64,000 nucleotides of DNA, from the NCBI GenBank assembly GCA_947499565.1, contig CANMOV010000002.1:703229-767228 (forward strand), in the 5' to 3' direction. Of the stretch, positions 1 through 9,031 are shown in pieces. The first letter of the stretch is position 1, and the number at the start of each line of letters is the position of its first letter. The notes below the pieces were generated by a model. The model ran no database searches. It saw only the letters and a list, made by a program, of their open reading frames with translations, and was not told where the DNA came from. The position numbers and the translations under genes were made by a program. Source of the stretch: an uncultured Croceitalea sp. (GTDB lineage Bacteria > Bacteroidota > Bacteroidia > Flavobacteriales > Flavobacteriaceae).

Positions 1-208
1 TAGATTGCCCCGTTCATCGACATAACCACAATAAAGAATAAAATAAACGTTATATAGTAAGATAAATACTACAAAATTATAGTAACCTAGGTTTTATGGG
101 AAAATTTAAATTAAAATAATTTCCGCCTATAAAACTACTTTCAATCTATGGTATTGATAGATAGTGCTTAATAAAGGTAGTTGTCAACTTCATCTTAATC
201 TTTAAATT

Positions 209-508
209 ATGGCATTACAAATTTCAGAAGCAAGAGGAGTGTTTTCTGTATTTGGGAAACTAAATAAAGGAAATGCAAAAATTTTAAAAAGGCATATGAC
301 TAACTTCCTAAATGCTACCGAAAAGGTGATATTAAATCTGGAACGAGTTGAACAAATAGATGAAATCGCTGCACGCACCTTGGAAAGTTTATATAGAAAC
401 GCATTGCAGAATAATACGATACTAATTATTCTCGGGAAACAAAATAAGAAAATCGTATCTACTTTGGAAGCCACCAACACTGCCTATATATTAAGCCCTA
501 ATCGTTGA
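209..508 (+). CDS. STAS-like small protein
   Basis: A 99-residue soluble protein with no signal peptide or membrane segment. The order of a short beta-rich start, a helix (about residues 20-33), a strand ILNLERV (41-47), then ID and a long helix (51-66) matches the anti-sigma-antagonist STAS fold. STAS proteins bind anti-sigma or switch kinases and are usually controlled by phosphorylation of a Ser in a DSSG-type loop. Here the equivalent loop reads IDEIAAR (50-56), so the usual phospho-Ser seems absent. The start ATG is the first in the frame. It stands alone, upstream of and convergent with ypdA. The fold call is from pattern only; its partner is unknown. Confidence 0.6.
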   Translation: MALQISEARGVFSVFGKLNKGNAKILKRHMTNFLNATEKVILNLERVEQIDEIAARTLESLYRNALQNNTILIILGKQNKKIVSTLEATNTAYILSPNR

Positions 509-608
509 TTTACAGTACCTTATTTAGGCATAAGATTGTTTCTATAACAAAGCATTGATGCAGTATGCTTTTTTATTCCAACTTTATTATAGCCAAATAT
601 AGCTATGC

Positions 609-1571
609 TTATTGTTCAAGGATTGCCTCTATTATTAAAGGGGCGTGAATTCTTGAGTTTTCAATAAACCATTTATGAGTTTCCATCCCGCCACAGATAA
701 CCCCTGCAAGATATAGGCCTTTAATATTTGATTCCATGGTATCAGGATTGTAAGTTGGTAACAATTTATTATCCTTCGAAAGTTTAATTCCTAGTTTTTT
801 TAGAAAGTCAAAATTGGGCATATATCCGGTTAAAGCAAGTACAAAATCATTCTCCAGTGTGACTTTACCTTCATCAGTTTCAATATCAATTTCCGTTTCC
901 CTAATTTCTTTAACTGTAGCATTATAGTAAGCCTTAATACTACCTTCTTTAATCCTATTAATAATATCCGGGCGTACCCAATATTTTACACGTTGCCCTA
1001 CCTCTGGACCACGAATGATTAGTGTAACTTCCGCGCCTTTACGATAACATTCCAAAGCCGCATCAATAGCAGAATTACTCGCCCCAACTATAGCAAGTTT
1101 TTGACTGGCATAAAAGTGAGGGTCATTGTAATAATGCGATACTTTATGTAAATCTTCCCCCGGAACATTAATTTTATTGGGCAAGTCATAAAAACCTGTA
1201 GCTAAGATAATATTCGACCCAACATAGCTAGATTTGGAAGTTTTTACAGTGAATTTAGCATCTTGCTTTTTCACTTTCTCAACACGTTCAAATAAGTTTA
1301 TTTTTAACTCGTTCGAAGTTACGATTCTCCTATAGTATTCTAATGCTTCATTGCGTCTAGGTTTTGCTTCGTTGCTTATGAAAGGAATACCATCTATTTC
1401 CAATTTTTCGGAAGAAGAGAAAAATTGCATGTTTACTGGGTAATTAAACAATGAGTTTACAATGGGGCCTTTTTCAAGAATTAAATATGATAAGCCTTGT
1501 TTTTTAGCTTCTAATCCACAAGCAATACCAATAGGTCCACCACCAATAATAACGACATCAAAAAGCTCCAT
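609..1571 (-). CDS. ypdA: YpdA-family putative bacillithiol disulfide reductase
   Basis: A 320-residue FAD/NADPH oxidoreductase. The N-terminal dinucleotide motif GGGPIG is at 10-15 and a second nucleotide-binding motif, GASNSA, at 163-168. There is no CxxC redox pair, which separates it from true thioredoxin reductases and fits YpdA. YpdA reduces oxidised bacillithiol using NADPH in the cytoplasm; low-GC Gram-positives and many Bacteroidota use this thiol. The C-terminal FAD motif is seen around GLYLAGVICGG. Its ATG shares one base with the rpe stop codon (TAATG), so the two are very likely co-transcribed and translationally coupled. The bacillithiol role is inferred from the family. Confidence 0.85.
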   Translation of the reverse strand: MELFDVVIIGGGPIGIACGLEAKKQGLSYLILEKGPIVNSLFNYPVNMQFFSSSEKLEIDGIPFISNEAKPRRNEALEYYRRIVTSNELKINLFERVEKVKKQDAKFTVKTSKSSYVGSNIILATGFYDLPNKINVPGEDLHKVSHYYNDPHFYASQKLAIVGASNSAIDAALECYRKGAEVTLIIRGPEVGQRVKYWVRPDIINRIKEGSIKAYYNATVKEIRETEIDIETDEGKVTLENDFVLALTGYMPNFDFLKKLGIKLSKDNKLLPTYNPDTMESNIKGLYLAGVICGGMETHKWFIENSRIHAPLIIEAILEQ

Positions 1572-2227
1572 TAGCGAATTACTTCTTTGAGATTCTTAAT
1601 GGTTTCAGTAGGGTTTTCACTTTTAAAAACAAAACTACCTGCGACTAAAACATCAGCACCAGCATCAACTAATTGTTTAGCATTATTTGCGTTAACACCG
1701 CCATCAATTTCAATTAAAGTAGCGGTACTTTTTTTATGTATTAGTTTTTTTAAATCAGCAACTTTTTGAAACGTATTTTCTATAAATGATTGTCCCCCAA
1801 AACCTGGATTTACGCTCATTAAACAAACCAAATCAATATCTTGGATAGTATCTTCTAGTAAACGGACCGAAGTATGAGGGTTAAGTGCTACTCCAGCTTT
1901 CATACCAGCATCTTTAATAGCTTGTAATGTACGGTGAAGATGCTTACATGCCTCGTAATGTACGGTTAATACGTCTGCTCCCAGCTCTGCAAAGGTAGTA
2001 ATGTATCTATCTGGATCTACAATCATTAAATGTACATCCAAAGGTTTAGTTGCATGGTTTTTAATAGATTTCACCACTGGCATTCCGTAGGAAATGTTTG
2101 GTACAAAAACGCCATCCATTACGTCAATATGGTGCCAGTCAGCATCACTTTTATTGACCATTTCTACATCTCGTTGTAGATTTCCAAAATCAGCTGCTAG
2201 TAAAGAAGGTGCTATTTTTTTGCTCAT
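1571..2227 (-). CDS. rpe: Ribulose-phosphate 3-epimerase
   Basis: A 218-residue TIM-barrel enzyme that interconverts ribulose 5-phosphate and xylulose 5-phosphate in the pentose phosphate pathway. Visible family motifs are HIDVMDGVFVPN near residue 33, DVHLMIVDP near 64, MSVNPGFGGQSF near 137 and EIDGGVN near 173. These supply the metal-binding His/Asp residues and the phosphate-binding glycine loop. Length is normal for Rpe. It is the upstream gene of a two-gene unit, and its stop overlaps the ypdA start by one base. An NADPH-producing pathway next to an NADPH-using thiol reductase is consistent but not proof of joint function. Confidence 0.96.
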   Translation of the reverse strand: MSKKIAPSLLAADFGNLQRDVEMVNKSDADWHHIDVMDGVFVPNISYGMPVVKSIKNHATKPLDVHLMIVDPDRYITTFAELGADVLTVHYEACKHLHRTLQAIKDAGMKAGVALNPHTSVRLLEDTIQDIDLVCLMSVNPGFGGQSFIENTFQKVADLKKLIHKKSTATLIEIDGGVNANNAKQLVDAGADVLVAGSFVFKSENPTETIKNLKEVIR

Positions 2228-2285
2228 TATCGCTTTGTATAGTGCAAAAATAAGGAAATGGTTTTTGGCTTGTTTACCAATTTAA

Positions 2286-3068
2286 TTAATCTATAAATGC
2301 AGATTTGGAAAGAACAATAGGGTCACATCGCAATATCTGGCTGCTACACATTTTACATTGGTTATTTTCATTTAATTCACTTAGCGCCTTAAGTGTTGAA
2401 GGTTTGGGTAAATTATACTCGTCTGCTTTGCCATAATCTACTATATAGCCCATATCCTCAAAAGCGGCTATGGATAAGCGACTTATTGGATTTATGCCAT
2501 TATCTATAAAACCAGTCATTAATTCATTGGCAAAAATTAATTCTCTCCAATGTCCATCACGAGTACCTTCACCACCTGTATTTGCTAACGGAACGCTGGT
2601 TAAGTTTTGATCATTAGCTAGCAGCTGATATTCATTTAAACTATTTGACCCATTAAAAGTTGGATTTCCTGTGCCTGAGCCCGAAATTAAATTCAAAAAT
2701 CGGGATGACCAGAGTGTGCCAAAACCTAAAACATGTCCCATTTCATGAATGATAACATCCTTTAAGCTCATTTCTGCTTCTAATCGAGCTAAATCTGAGG
2801 TGTCAAATTGCATGATTCCAGTAGCAGGTAAAAAACTACCTGCTCTAAGTTGGGTTGGTCCTGCCTGACCTAGAATACCCAAAGCACCATCTATATTAAC
2901 GGCTTGGGCATCAATACGGACATTTTCTATAATTTCTCCATTTGGCAACTGAACTCTTGGTAAATCTCCGATAATTAATTCTGACCACCTAGCACTAGCC
3001 TTAGCGAAAGTTATTTCTTGGCTAGGAGTTAGACCACCTAAAAATCGAATTTCAATTGTAAAGCTCAT
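2286..3068 (-). CDS. Leishmanolysin-like (M8-type) metallopeptidase, bare catalytic domain
   Basis: A 260-residue zinc peptidase. HEMGHVLGFG puts two zinc ligands at H108 and H112 with catalytic E109. A later DGHWRELIFANELMTG segment supplies a third His (H173) and the Met-turn (M184), the arrangement of the leishmanolysin branch of metzincins. The following SIAAFEDMGY segment is also typical. The protein starts almost directly in the domain, with no signal peptide. The upstream frame closes at a TAA without another ATG, so the start is well fixed. The C-terminal tail has three cysteines (C238, C241, C248). Most relatives are secreted, so location is uncertain: cytoplasmic, or exported by an unrecognised route. 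Confidence 0.8.
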   Translation of the reverse strand: MSFTIEIRFLGGLTPSQEITFAKASARWSELIIGDLPRVQLPNGEIIENVRIDAQAVNIDGALGILGQAGPTQLRAGSFLPATGIMQFDTSDLARLEAEMSLKDVIIHEMGHVLGFGTLWSSRFLNLISGSGTGNPTFNGSNSLNEYQLLANDQNLTSVPLANTGGEGTRDGHWRELIFANELMTGFIDNGINPISRLSIAAFEDMGYIVDYGKADEYNLPKPSTLKALSELNENNQCKMCSSQILRCDPIVLSKSAFID

Positions 3069-3163
3069 AATTAAGCGATTTAAATAAACCGTATTAATTA
3101 TTTACGAACAAAAGATGCATCTAAGTCGTACAGATTAAAACTTTAACAGAATAGACTTAAGAA

Positions 3164-3622
3164 CTAAATGTTATTTATTTGCCGTAATCCTTCATAAACA
3201 ACAATGCCTACTGCATTAGCTAAGTTTAAGCTACGTATTTTTTGACTATACATGGGGATTTTATATAGCAACTCGGAGTTTTCTTGAGTTATTGATGAAG
3301 GTAACCCTACAGACTCTTTACCAAATACTAGAAAAAGCTCTTCTTCAAATTTAATATTCCAATGCTTTTTTGTAGCATGGCTAGTAAAGTATACTAACTT
3401 TTTATCGTGATGTTTGGTCATGAATTCATCAACACTTTTATAAGTATGGACAGAAAGATGCTTCCAGTAATCTAATCCGGCTCTTTTTAAGCGTTTATCA
3501 TCAATTTCGAACCCAAATGGCTTTACCAAATGAAGCACACAGCCAGATGCTAAACTTAAACGTCCAATGTTTCCAGTATTCGTAGGAATTTCTGGCTCTA
3601 TTAAAACAATATTAAAAGCCAT
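3164..3622 (-). CDS. trmL: tRNA (cytidine/uridine-34-2'-O)-methyltransferase TrmL
   Basis: A 152-residue SPOUT-fold methyltransferase. The start with IVLIEPEIPTNTGNIGR and the C-terminal MYSQKIRSLNLANAVGIVVYE are the signature ends of TrmL, where the knotted SAM site lies. The glycine-containing VFGKESVGLP loop is also present. TrmL methylates the ribose of the wobble nucleotide of tRNA-Leu isoacceptors. Length matches the single-domain family. It follows the VF530 gene with no spacer (stop of one next to start of the other), so they probably form one transcript. Confidence 0.95.
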   Translation of the reverse strand: MAFNIVLIEPEIPTNTGNIGRLSLASGCVLHLVKPFGFEIDDKRLKRAGLDYWKHLSVHTYKSVDEFMTKHHDKKLVYFTSHATKKHWNIKFEEELFLVFGKESVGLPSSITQENSELLYKIPMYSQKIRSLNLANAVGIVVYEGLRQINNI

Positions 3623-3844
3623 TTAACTTTCTTTTGACTTTAGATGTAGGTATAGCTGTTCAACCTTTTCTCTGGCCCATGGTGTTCTACGAAGAAATTT
3701 TAAGCTAGACTTTATAGATGGATTACTTTTAAAACAATTTATGTTTATTTGATTTGCCAAATATTCCCAAGAATATGCTTGTGTGAGCTCCTCCATAATA
3801 TCAACCAGTTTTATACCATGTAAAGGATTATTAGGTTGTTTCAT
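3623..3844 (-). CDS. VF530 / DUF2132 family DNA-binding-like protein
   Basis: A 73-residue soluble protein matching the VF530 (DUF2132) family: [16 protein letters not shown], a central GW/SWEYLA segment, [19 protein letters not shown], and a C-terminal [13 protein letters not shown]. This family is a small alpha-helical fold described as DNA-binding, with no firm cellular role. It sits directly upstream of trmL with zero spacing, suggesting an operon. The full family length is present. Confidence 0.85.
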   Translation of the reverse strand: MKQPNNPLHGIKLVDIMEELTQAYSWEYLANQININCFKSNPSIKSSLKFLRRTPWAREKVEQLYLHLKSKES

Positions 3845-3921
3845 TATTTTTTACTGAAGATGAACAATAAGATAAATGGTTTCATTTGTAATAAAACTAA
3901 GCCAAAAGTTTATAAAATGAA

Positions 3922-3946
3922 AAACTCCGGTAATCAGCCGGAGTTT
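3922..3946 (-). terminator. Intrinsic terminator downstream of rpoD
   Basis: A perfect 9-bp inverted repeat (AAACTCCGG / CCGGAGTTT, 7-nt loop). Read on the minus strand it is followed by a T-rich stretch. It lies 112 bases past the rpoD stop and before the VF530 gene, so it most likely ends the rpoD transcript. Confidence 0.7.
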
Positions 3947-4057
3947 ATTCATCAATCAAAAAACGAACAGTCATGATAAACTGTTGTAGGTAACTAAATT
4001 ACAATATTCTTGCCAAAAAAAAAATTTAAGCTTTATTTAACTGTAATTTCTTTGGAA

Positions 4058-4921
4058 TTATCCCAAATATGTCTTCAAAATCTTACTTCTAGAAGTATGT
4101 TTTAACCTTCTTATTGCTTTTTCTTTAATCTGACGAACTCTTTCTCTTGTTAAATCGAAAGTCTCACCAATTTCTTCTAAAGTCATTGAATGTTGACCAG
4201 CGAGTCCAAAATACAAACGAATAACATCTGCCTCACGAGGAGTTAGCGTTTCTAATGCACGTTCTATCTCAGTTCGTAGAGAATCGTGCAGCAACTCTTT
4301 ATCCGGATTTGGAGATTCTCCACTGCGTAATACATCATAAAGGTTAGAATCTTCACCATCGATTAGAGGAGCATCCATAGATACGTGACGCCCAGAATTC
4401 TTTAAAGATTGCTTTACATCTTCAACAGTCATGTCTAATTCCTTCGCAATCTCTTCAGGAGAAGGCATACGTTCGTGCGCTTGCTCTAAGAATGCAAAAG
4501 TCTTATTGATTTTATTAATAGAACCAATCTTGTTTAATGGTAAACGTACAATACGGGATTGCTCAGCTAGTGCTTGCAAAATAGATTGACGAATCCACCA
4601 TACAGCATAAGAGATAAATTTAAAACCTCTAGTTTCATCAAAACGTTGTGCTGCTTTTATTAAACCTAAATTACCTTCATTAATTAAATCTGGTAATGTT
4701 AATCCTTGGTTTTGGTATTGTTTTGCTACAGAAACCACGAACCTTAGGTTAGCTTTTGTTAGCTTTTCTAAAGCAATTTGGTCACCAGCTTTAATTCGTT
4801 GCGCCAATTCTACTTCTTCATCGGCGGTAATTAAATCTACCTTACCAATTTCTTGTAAATACTTGTCTAACGATGCGGTTTCCCTATTGGTTACCTGTTT
4901 TGTAATTTTTAACTGTCTCAT
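4058..4921 (-). CDS. rpoD: Primary RNA polymerase sigma factor RpoD (short Bacteroidota form)
   Basis: A 287-residue housekeeping sigma factor. It has region 1.2 ([16 protein letters not shown]), region 2 with the -10-recognition helix ([17 protein letters not shown]), region 3 ([12 protein letters not shown]), and region 4.2 ([18 protein letters not shown]). The non-conserved region 1.1 of proteobacterial RpoD is absent, as usual in Bacteroidota, where the partner promoters are TTG / TAnnTTTG. The gene is transcribed alone: a terminator follows, and pnp upstream has its own terminator. An unusually clear Shine-Dalgarno sequence precedes the ATG. Confidence 0.98.
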   Translation of the reverse strand: MRQLKITKQVTNRETASLDKYLQEIGKVDLITADEEVELAQRIKAGDQIALEKLTKANLRFVVSVAKQYQNQGLTLPDLINEGNLGLIKAAQRFDETRGFKFISYAVWWIRQSILQALAEQSRIVRLPLNKIGSINKINKTFAFLEQAHERMPSPEEIAKELDMTVEDVKQSLKNSGRHVSMDAPLIDGEDSNLYDVLRSGESPNPDKELLHDSLRTEIERALETLTPREADVIRLYFGLAGQHSMTLEEIGETFDLTRERVRQIKEKAIRRLKHTSRSKILKTYLG

Positions 4922-4928
4922 CTAAATT

Positions 4929-4935
4929 TCTCCTT
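4929..4935 (-). promoter_or_regulatory. Shine-Dalgarno sequence of rpoD
   Basis: On the minus strand AAGGAGA lies 7 bases before the rpoD ATG, a good match to the anti-Shine-Dalgarno end of 16S rRNA. Other starts checked by eye in the window (rpsO, fbaA, accD, trkA, gpmI) have no such site, in line with the Bacteroidota habit of SD-independent initiation. Confidence 0.6.
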
Positions 4936-4986
4936 CAAATTAAGTTCATAAGCTTGCGCTCATATAGTTATACGTAAGAAAACGTA

Positions 4987-5017
4987 AAAAGTTACAATTT
5001 GGTAAAATTTAATTCAA
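4987..5017 (-). promoter_or_regulatory. Candidate rpoD promoter
   Basis: On the minus strand a TTG (5015-5017) is followed after 20 bases by TAACTTTT (4987-4994). This fits the flavobacterial -33 TTG / -7 TAnnTTTG pattern with one mismatch in the last position. It lies about 65 bases upstream of the start codon and downstream of the pnp terminator, where an rpoD promoter is expected. Confidence 0.35.
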
Positions 5018-5035
5018 TTATTTTTTGTAACTAAG

Positions 5036-5067
5036 AAGCCCTCACCTGAAATTTCAGGTGAGGGCTT
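5036..5067 (-). terminator. Intrinsic terminator downstream of pnp
   Basis: A long, nearly loop-free inverted repeat: arms AAGCCCTCACCTGAAA and TTTCAGGTGAGGGCTT. It starts 25 bases past the pnp stop. T-rich sequence lies on both sides, though the run after the hairpin on the minus strand is interrupted. It separates pnp from rpoD. Confidence 0.75.
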
Positions 5068-5091
5068 ACACTATTTTTGAAGAAAATAAAA

Positions 5092-7302
5092 CTAATCTCT
5101 TCTTGGTTTTCTATCACGATTATCTCTTCCACCTCTGCGGTCGCCGCGATCATTTCTTGGTGGACGTTCTACATAACCTTCTGGTTTTGGTAAAAGCGCC
5201 TTGCGAGAAACTTTTTCTTTACGAGTACGTTTGTCTATTCCAAAGTATTTTACATCAAATACATCTCCAATGTTTACAACATCAGTTACATTTTCTGTGC
5301 GTTCCCATGCTAATTCAGAAACGTGAAGTAATACTTCATTCCCTGGAGCATCCATATACTCTACAACAGCACCAAAGTCTAGCATTTTCATAACTTTTAC
5401 CTCATAAACACTACCAACTTCAGGCTTAAATAATATAGAATCTATCTTTGCCATTACAGCATCGATACCCTTACTACCTACTCCCAAGATTTCAACAATA
5501 CCTTCTTCGGTAACTGGATCTTCGTTTATAACGATAGTCGTTTCAGTCTCCTTTTGCATCTCTTGAATCACTTTTCCGCCAGGACCAATTAAGGCTCCAA
5601 TAAATTCGTTAGGAATACGTCTCGATACCATTGTAGGAGCATGCTCTTTTACTTCTGCGTTAGGAGCTGAAATAGTATCTGTCAATTTTTCTAAAATATG
5701 TAAACGACCATCACGAGCTTGTTTTAGTGCATTCACTAAAATCTCGTATGATAAACCTTTTACTTTAATATCCATTTGACAGGCTGTAATACCATCAGCA
5801 GTACCCGTAACTTTAAAATCCATATCTCCTAAATGATCTTCATCACCTAAAATATCGGATAAAACAGCATATTTCCCAGAATCTGAGTCAGAAATTAATC
5901 CCATGGCAATACCGGAAACAGGTTTTTTTAACTGAACACCTGCATCCATTAATGCCATAGTACCAGAACATACTGTTGCCATAGAAGAAGAACCATTAGA
6001 TTCTAAAACTTCTGAAACTACACGAACTGTATATGGACAATCTTCCGGAACCATTCCTTTTAAAGCACGTTGTGCCAAATTACCATGACCAACTTCTCTA
6101 CGAGATGTTCCACGGATAGGTCTTGCCTCACCTGTTGAAAAAGGAGGGAAGTTATAATGCAAATAGAAACGCTCTTCGCCTTCGTAAGATGGCATATCTA
6201 TTTGGTTAGCTTCTCTAGAAGTTCCTAAAGTTACCGTCGCTAAAGCCTGAGTTTCACCTCTTGTAAAAATAGCAGATCCGTGCGTTGATGGTAAATAATC
6301 AACCTCGCACCATATTGGACGAATTTCATCAGTTTTACGACCATCTAAACGTAATCCTTCATTTAAAGTAAGGTCACGAACAGCAGCTTTTTCAGCTTTG
6401 TAGAAATATTTTGAAATTAATCCACCATATTCTTCTTGCTCTTCTTCAGAGAAAGTTGCTATAACTTCTTCTTTAATTTCGCTAAAAGCAGCACTTCTTT
6501 CGTGTTTTGCTGAACCAGCCTTGGCTACAGCATAAACTTTATCATAAGAAAGCGTATGTACTTTTTTAGCTAAATCTTCATCTTCTCTTTCTGGCTCATA
6601 CTCACGAACTTCTTTCTTTCCAAAAGCTTCAGCTAGTTTAATTTGAGCAGCGCACTGCACTTTAATAGCTTCATGTGCAAATTTGATAGCCTCAGTCATT
6701 TCTTCTTCAGAAATCTCATCCATTTCACCTTCAACCATCATTACAGAGTCTGCAGAAGCTCCAATCATCATATCGATATCGGATTCTTCTAACTGTGTTC
6801 TAGTTGGATTTATGATGAACTCACCATTCACACGACCAACTCTGGCCTCAGAAATAGCACATTCAAAAGGGAAGTCAGACAATTGAATAGCAGCAGAAGC
6901 AGCTAAACCTGCCATTGCATCTGGCATTACGTCATCATCATGAGACATTAATTGAATCATTACCTGAGTTTCAGAATGATAATCTTTTGGGAATAGTGGA
7001 CGCAGTACGCGGTCTACTAATCGCATAGTTAGTACCTCGCCATCGCTTGGTCTAGCTTCTCTTTTGAAAAAGCCACCTGGGTAACGCCCAGCGGCGGCAA
7101 ATTTTTCACGATAATCTACAGTAAGCGGTAGAAAATCTACATCAGCCTGCTTGTAGTTAGATACAACTGTACATAGTAACATACATTTGCCAGATTGTAC
7201 AACAACAGAACCGTGTGCCTGTTTTGCCAATTTTCCAGTTTCGATAGAAATTTCTCTACCGTCACCGAGGTCTATAACCTCTTTAAAAGTTTTTGGAATC
7301 AT
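5092..7302 (-). CDS. pnp: Polyribonucleotide nucleotidyltransferase (PNPase)
   Basis: A 736-residue 3'-to-5' phosphorolytic exoribonuclease of mRNA decay. It has two RNase PH-like domains (about 10-145 and 310-535) around an all-alpha linker. A KH domain carries the GPGG RNA-contact loop (about 565-625) and an S1 domain follows (about 630-695). The C-terminal tail is rich in Arg, Gly and Asp, an RNA-binding style extension. The RNase PH core includes the [17 protein letters not shown] segment. It lies 218 bases downstream of rpsO in the same direction, the classic rpsO-pnp pairing, but with an rpsO terminator and a GC-rich leader hairpin in between. Confidence 0.98.
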   Translation of the reverse strand: MIPKTFKEVIDLGDGREISIETGKLAKQAHGSVVVQSGKCMLLCTVVSNYKQADVDFLPLTVDYREKFAAAGRYPGGFFKREARPSDGEVLTMRLVDRVLRPLFPKDYHSETQVMIQLMSHDDDVMPDAMAGLAASAAIQLSDFPFECAISEARVGRVNGEFIINPTRTQLEESDIDMMIGASADSVMMVEGEMDEISEEEMTEAIKFAHEAIKVQCAAQIKLAEAFGKKEVREYEPEREDEDLAKKVHTLSYDKVYAVAKAGSAKHERSAAFSEIKEEVIATFSEEEQEEYGGLISKYFYKAEKAAVRDLTLNEGLRLDGRKTDEIRPIWCEVDYLPSTHGSAIFTRGETQALATVTLGTSREANQIDMPSYEGEERFYLHYNFPPFSTGEARPIRGTSRREVGHGNLAQRALKGMVPEDCPYTVRVVSEVLESNGSSSMATVCSGTMALMDAGVQLKKPVSGIAMGLISDSDSGKYAVLSDILGDEDHLGDMDFKVTGTADGITACQMDIKVKGLSYEILVNALKQARDGRLHILEKLTDTISAPNAEVKEHAPTMVSRRIPNEFIGALIGPGGKVIQEMQKETETTIVINEDPVTEEGIVEILGVGSKGIDAVMAKIDSILFKPEVGSVYEVKVMKMLDFGAVVEYMDAPGNEVLLHVSELAWERTENVTDVVNIGDVFDVKYFGIDKRTRKEKVSRKALLPKPEGYVERPPRNDRGDRRGGRDNRDRKPRRD

Positions 7303-7353
7303 AAAATTGTGTTTGCCTTCTATAATTAAAAGGACTTGTTAAACATTTGGTCT

Positions 7354-7370
7354 ACCGTCATCCGGACGGT
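7354..7370 (-). other. GC-rich hairpin in the pnp leader
   Basis: A 6-bp perfect inverted repeat (ACCGTC / GACGGT, 5-nt loop) about 50 bases upstream of the pnp ATG, in otherwise AT-rich DNA. In E. coli pnp is autoregulated through a leader hairpin. A similar role here is only a guess, because no T-run or other signal supports it. Confidence 0.35.
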
Positions 7371-7489
7371 CGGGTTGTGTTGTTGTGTTGACCAATGAAA
7401 AACTAAATGTAGCTTTTTGTGTTTGCCTTAAACTAGGTTTAAGGTCTTTATAAATATAGATACTAAAAACAAGTTTAGTATAAAAGTAA

Positions 7490-7509
7490 GGGGAAGCAAA
7501 AGCTTCCCC
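7490..7509 (-). terminator. Intrinsic terminator downstream of rpsO
   Basis: An 8-bp perfect stem (GGGGAAGC / GCTTCCCC, 4-nt loop), starting 11 bases past the rpsO stop and followed on the minus strand by a T-rich run. It would limit read-through from rpsO into pnp. Confidence 0.75.
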
Positions 7510-7520
7510 CCATGAAATTA

Positions 7521-7790
7521 TTATTTTCTAATATTTAGCTCTTTAATAAGCTCACGATATTTTACAACATCTTTCTTTTTAAGATAATCTAGAAGACTAC
7601 GTCTTTTACCTACCAATTTCACCAAAGAACGCTCTGTATTAAAATCTTTGTGATTCTTTTTTAAGTGCGTTGTTAAATGGTTAATACGATGCGTGAATAA
7701 CGCAATTTGTCCTTCTGTAGAACCTGTGTTCCCTTCAGAACCGCCATGTTTCTTAAAGATTTTGGCTTTTACTTCTTTTGTTAAATACAT
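7521..7790 (-). CDS. rpsO: 30S ribosomal protein S15
   Basis: An 89-residue ribosomal protein that binds the central domain of 16S rRNA early in 30S assembly. Signature segments are HGGSEGNTGSTEGQIALFTHRI near residue 15 and LVGKRRSLLDYLKKKD near 57. Length is exactly that of the family. It is followed by a strong terminator, and pnp is the next gene in the same direction. No Shine-Dalgarno site is visible before its ATG. Confidence 0.98.
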   Translation of the reverse strand: MYLTKEVKAKIFKKHGGSEGNTGSTEGQIALFTHRINHLTTHLKKNHKDFNTERSLVKLVGKRRSLLDYLKKKDVVKYRELIKELNIRK

Positions 7791-8022
7791 TCCAATATTA
7801 TTTTAAATGATTTTTATGTATATGACTGTTTTTCCAATCAGTCGGCAAAGATAATTCTTTTTTTAGAAGAAAAAATTTTAAAGCAAAATTAAACCTTTTC
7901 TTTTTTTATGTGTCATAACTACAAACGTTAAAAATTTGTTAGCGTTTAGATATGCAAGATTATACTAGTTTGTCTTTGCTATATCAATTTAGCCCTATTT
8001 ACAAACATTTAAATTTAAAAAG

Positions 8023-8895
8023 ATGAAAAAGAATTTTAAAAATAGTTGCTTATCAGCTATGATTTTGATAGCTGTTTTAAGTATTACCTCTTGCACCAAT
8101 GATGAAGTTGCGATGGAAGATGAAATTATTGCAGAACAGATTATTACCGTGGCGGAATTAAAGTATAGCGATGAATCTGAAATGATTTCTGACGAAGTAT
8201 CTACAATAGCTGAGGATATTTATGCTTCTGATGAAATTTTAGCTACTTCTAAATTCGACTACCGTTCAGATTATCTGCCTGATTGTGTAACTATCACTAC
8301 GGTAATCACAGATACTACCAAAGAGAAAACTATTGACTTTGGTGAGGGCTGCGAATTACCTAATGGAAATGTACTTAGTGGAATAATCAATTTAAGTTAT
8401 GAAAAGGATATGGAAATGGCATCTAAGACTTTAGCGCTAGTTCTAGAAAACTTCACCTTTAACGGAGTTAGTGTTGAAGGTGGCGCGGATATTCTTAGAG
8501 TGCGCTCGAATGAAAGTGGTAATCCGCAAGGAACAGTAAGTGCATCATTTAATGCAACATGGCCAGAGGGTGAAACAGCTTCTTTTACAGGAACTAGAAC
8601 TCGAGAGTGGATTGAAGGTTATGGTAGTGGTTTCTGGGGAGATAATGTGTTTTTGATTACTGGCAAAAGAACATTTGTTAATAAAGCTGGTAATACCTTC
8701 GAAAAAGAAGTGATTTCTCCTTTACGAAGAGAATGGTCTTGTCGGTTTATCGTTAGCGGCGTATTAGAGATTACAAGAAATGATACTACAGCTAGTTTAG
8801 ATTTTGGTGACGGTAGTTGTGATGCTAAAGGAATATTAACTTATCCTGATGGGACAAGTGAAGAAATTTTCTTGAGAAGATTTTTAAAAAATTAA
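8023..8895 (+). CDS. Hypothetical lipoprotein
   Basis: A 290-residue protein with a lipoprotein signal peptide: MKKNFKNS, a hydrophobic stretch, then the lipobox LSITSC with the modified Cys at about residue 24. The mature start (TNDEVAMEDEI) is strongly acidic, which in flavobacteria often goes with export to the cell surface. The rest is beta-rich, with repeated short strands and Gly/Asp turns (DFGEGCELPNG near 106 and DFGDGSCDAKG near 265), suggesting two related segments. No family was recognised. It is a single-gene unit flanked by rpsO (divergent) and a terminator. Confidence 0.8.
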   Translation: MKKNFKNSCLSAMILIAVLSITSCTNDEVAMEDEIIAEQIITVAELKYSDESEMISDEVSTIAEDIYASDEILATSKFDYRSDYLPDCVTITTVITDTTKEKTIDFGEGCELPNGNVLSGIINLSYEKDMEMASKTLALVLENFTFNGVSVEGGADILRVRSNESGNPQGTVSASFNATWPEGETASFTGTRTREWIEGYGSGFWGDNVFLITGKRTFVNKAGNTFEKEVISPLRREWSCRFIVSGVLEITRNDTTASLDFGDGSCDAKGILTYPDGTSEEIFLRRFLKN

Positions 8896-8914
8896 AATAG
8901 TAATGTAAAAATTA

Positions 8915-8946
8915 CAAAAGGGTTGGCTTTTATGCCAACCCTTTTG
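8915..8946. terminator. Bidirectional intrinsic terminator
   Basis: A perfect 13-bp stem (CAAAAGGGTTGGC / GCCAACCCTTTTG, 6-nt loop) with T-runs on both strands. It ends the lipoprotein gene on the plus strand and could also end accD read-through on the minus strand. Confidence 0.85.
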
Positions 8947-9031
8947 TTTTCTAATTTGTTATCTAATAATAGCCAATTAAGGTCTTAAACACCCTAGACT
9001 TGTCTAAGATTTAATAAAAGCCGAAAGTATT

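Noticed and set aside
1-208. A short ATG-containing stub at the left edge on the minus strand (23 bases)
   Set aside because: Too short to judge as the start of a gene leaving the window; no other sign of coding seen in the 208-base region.
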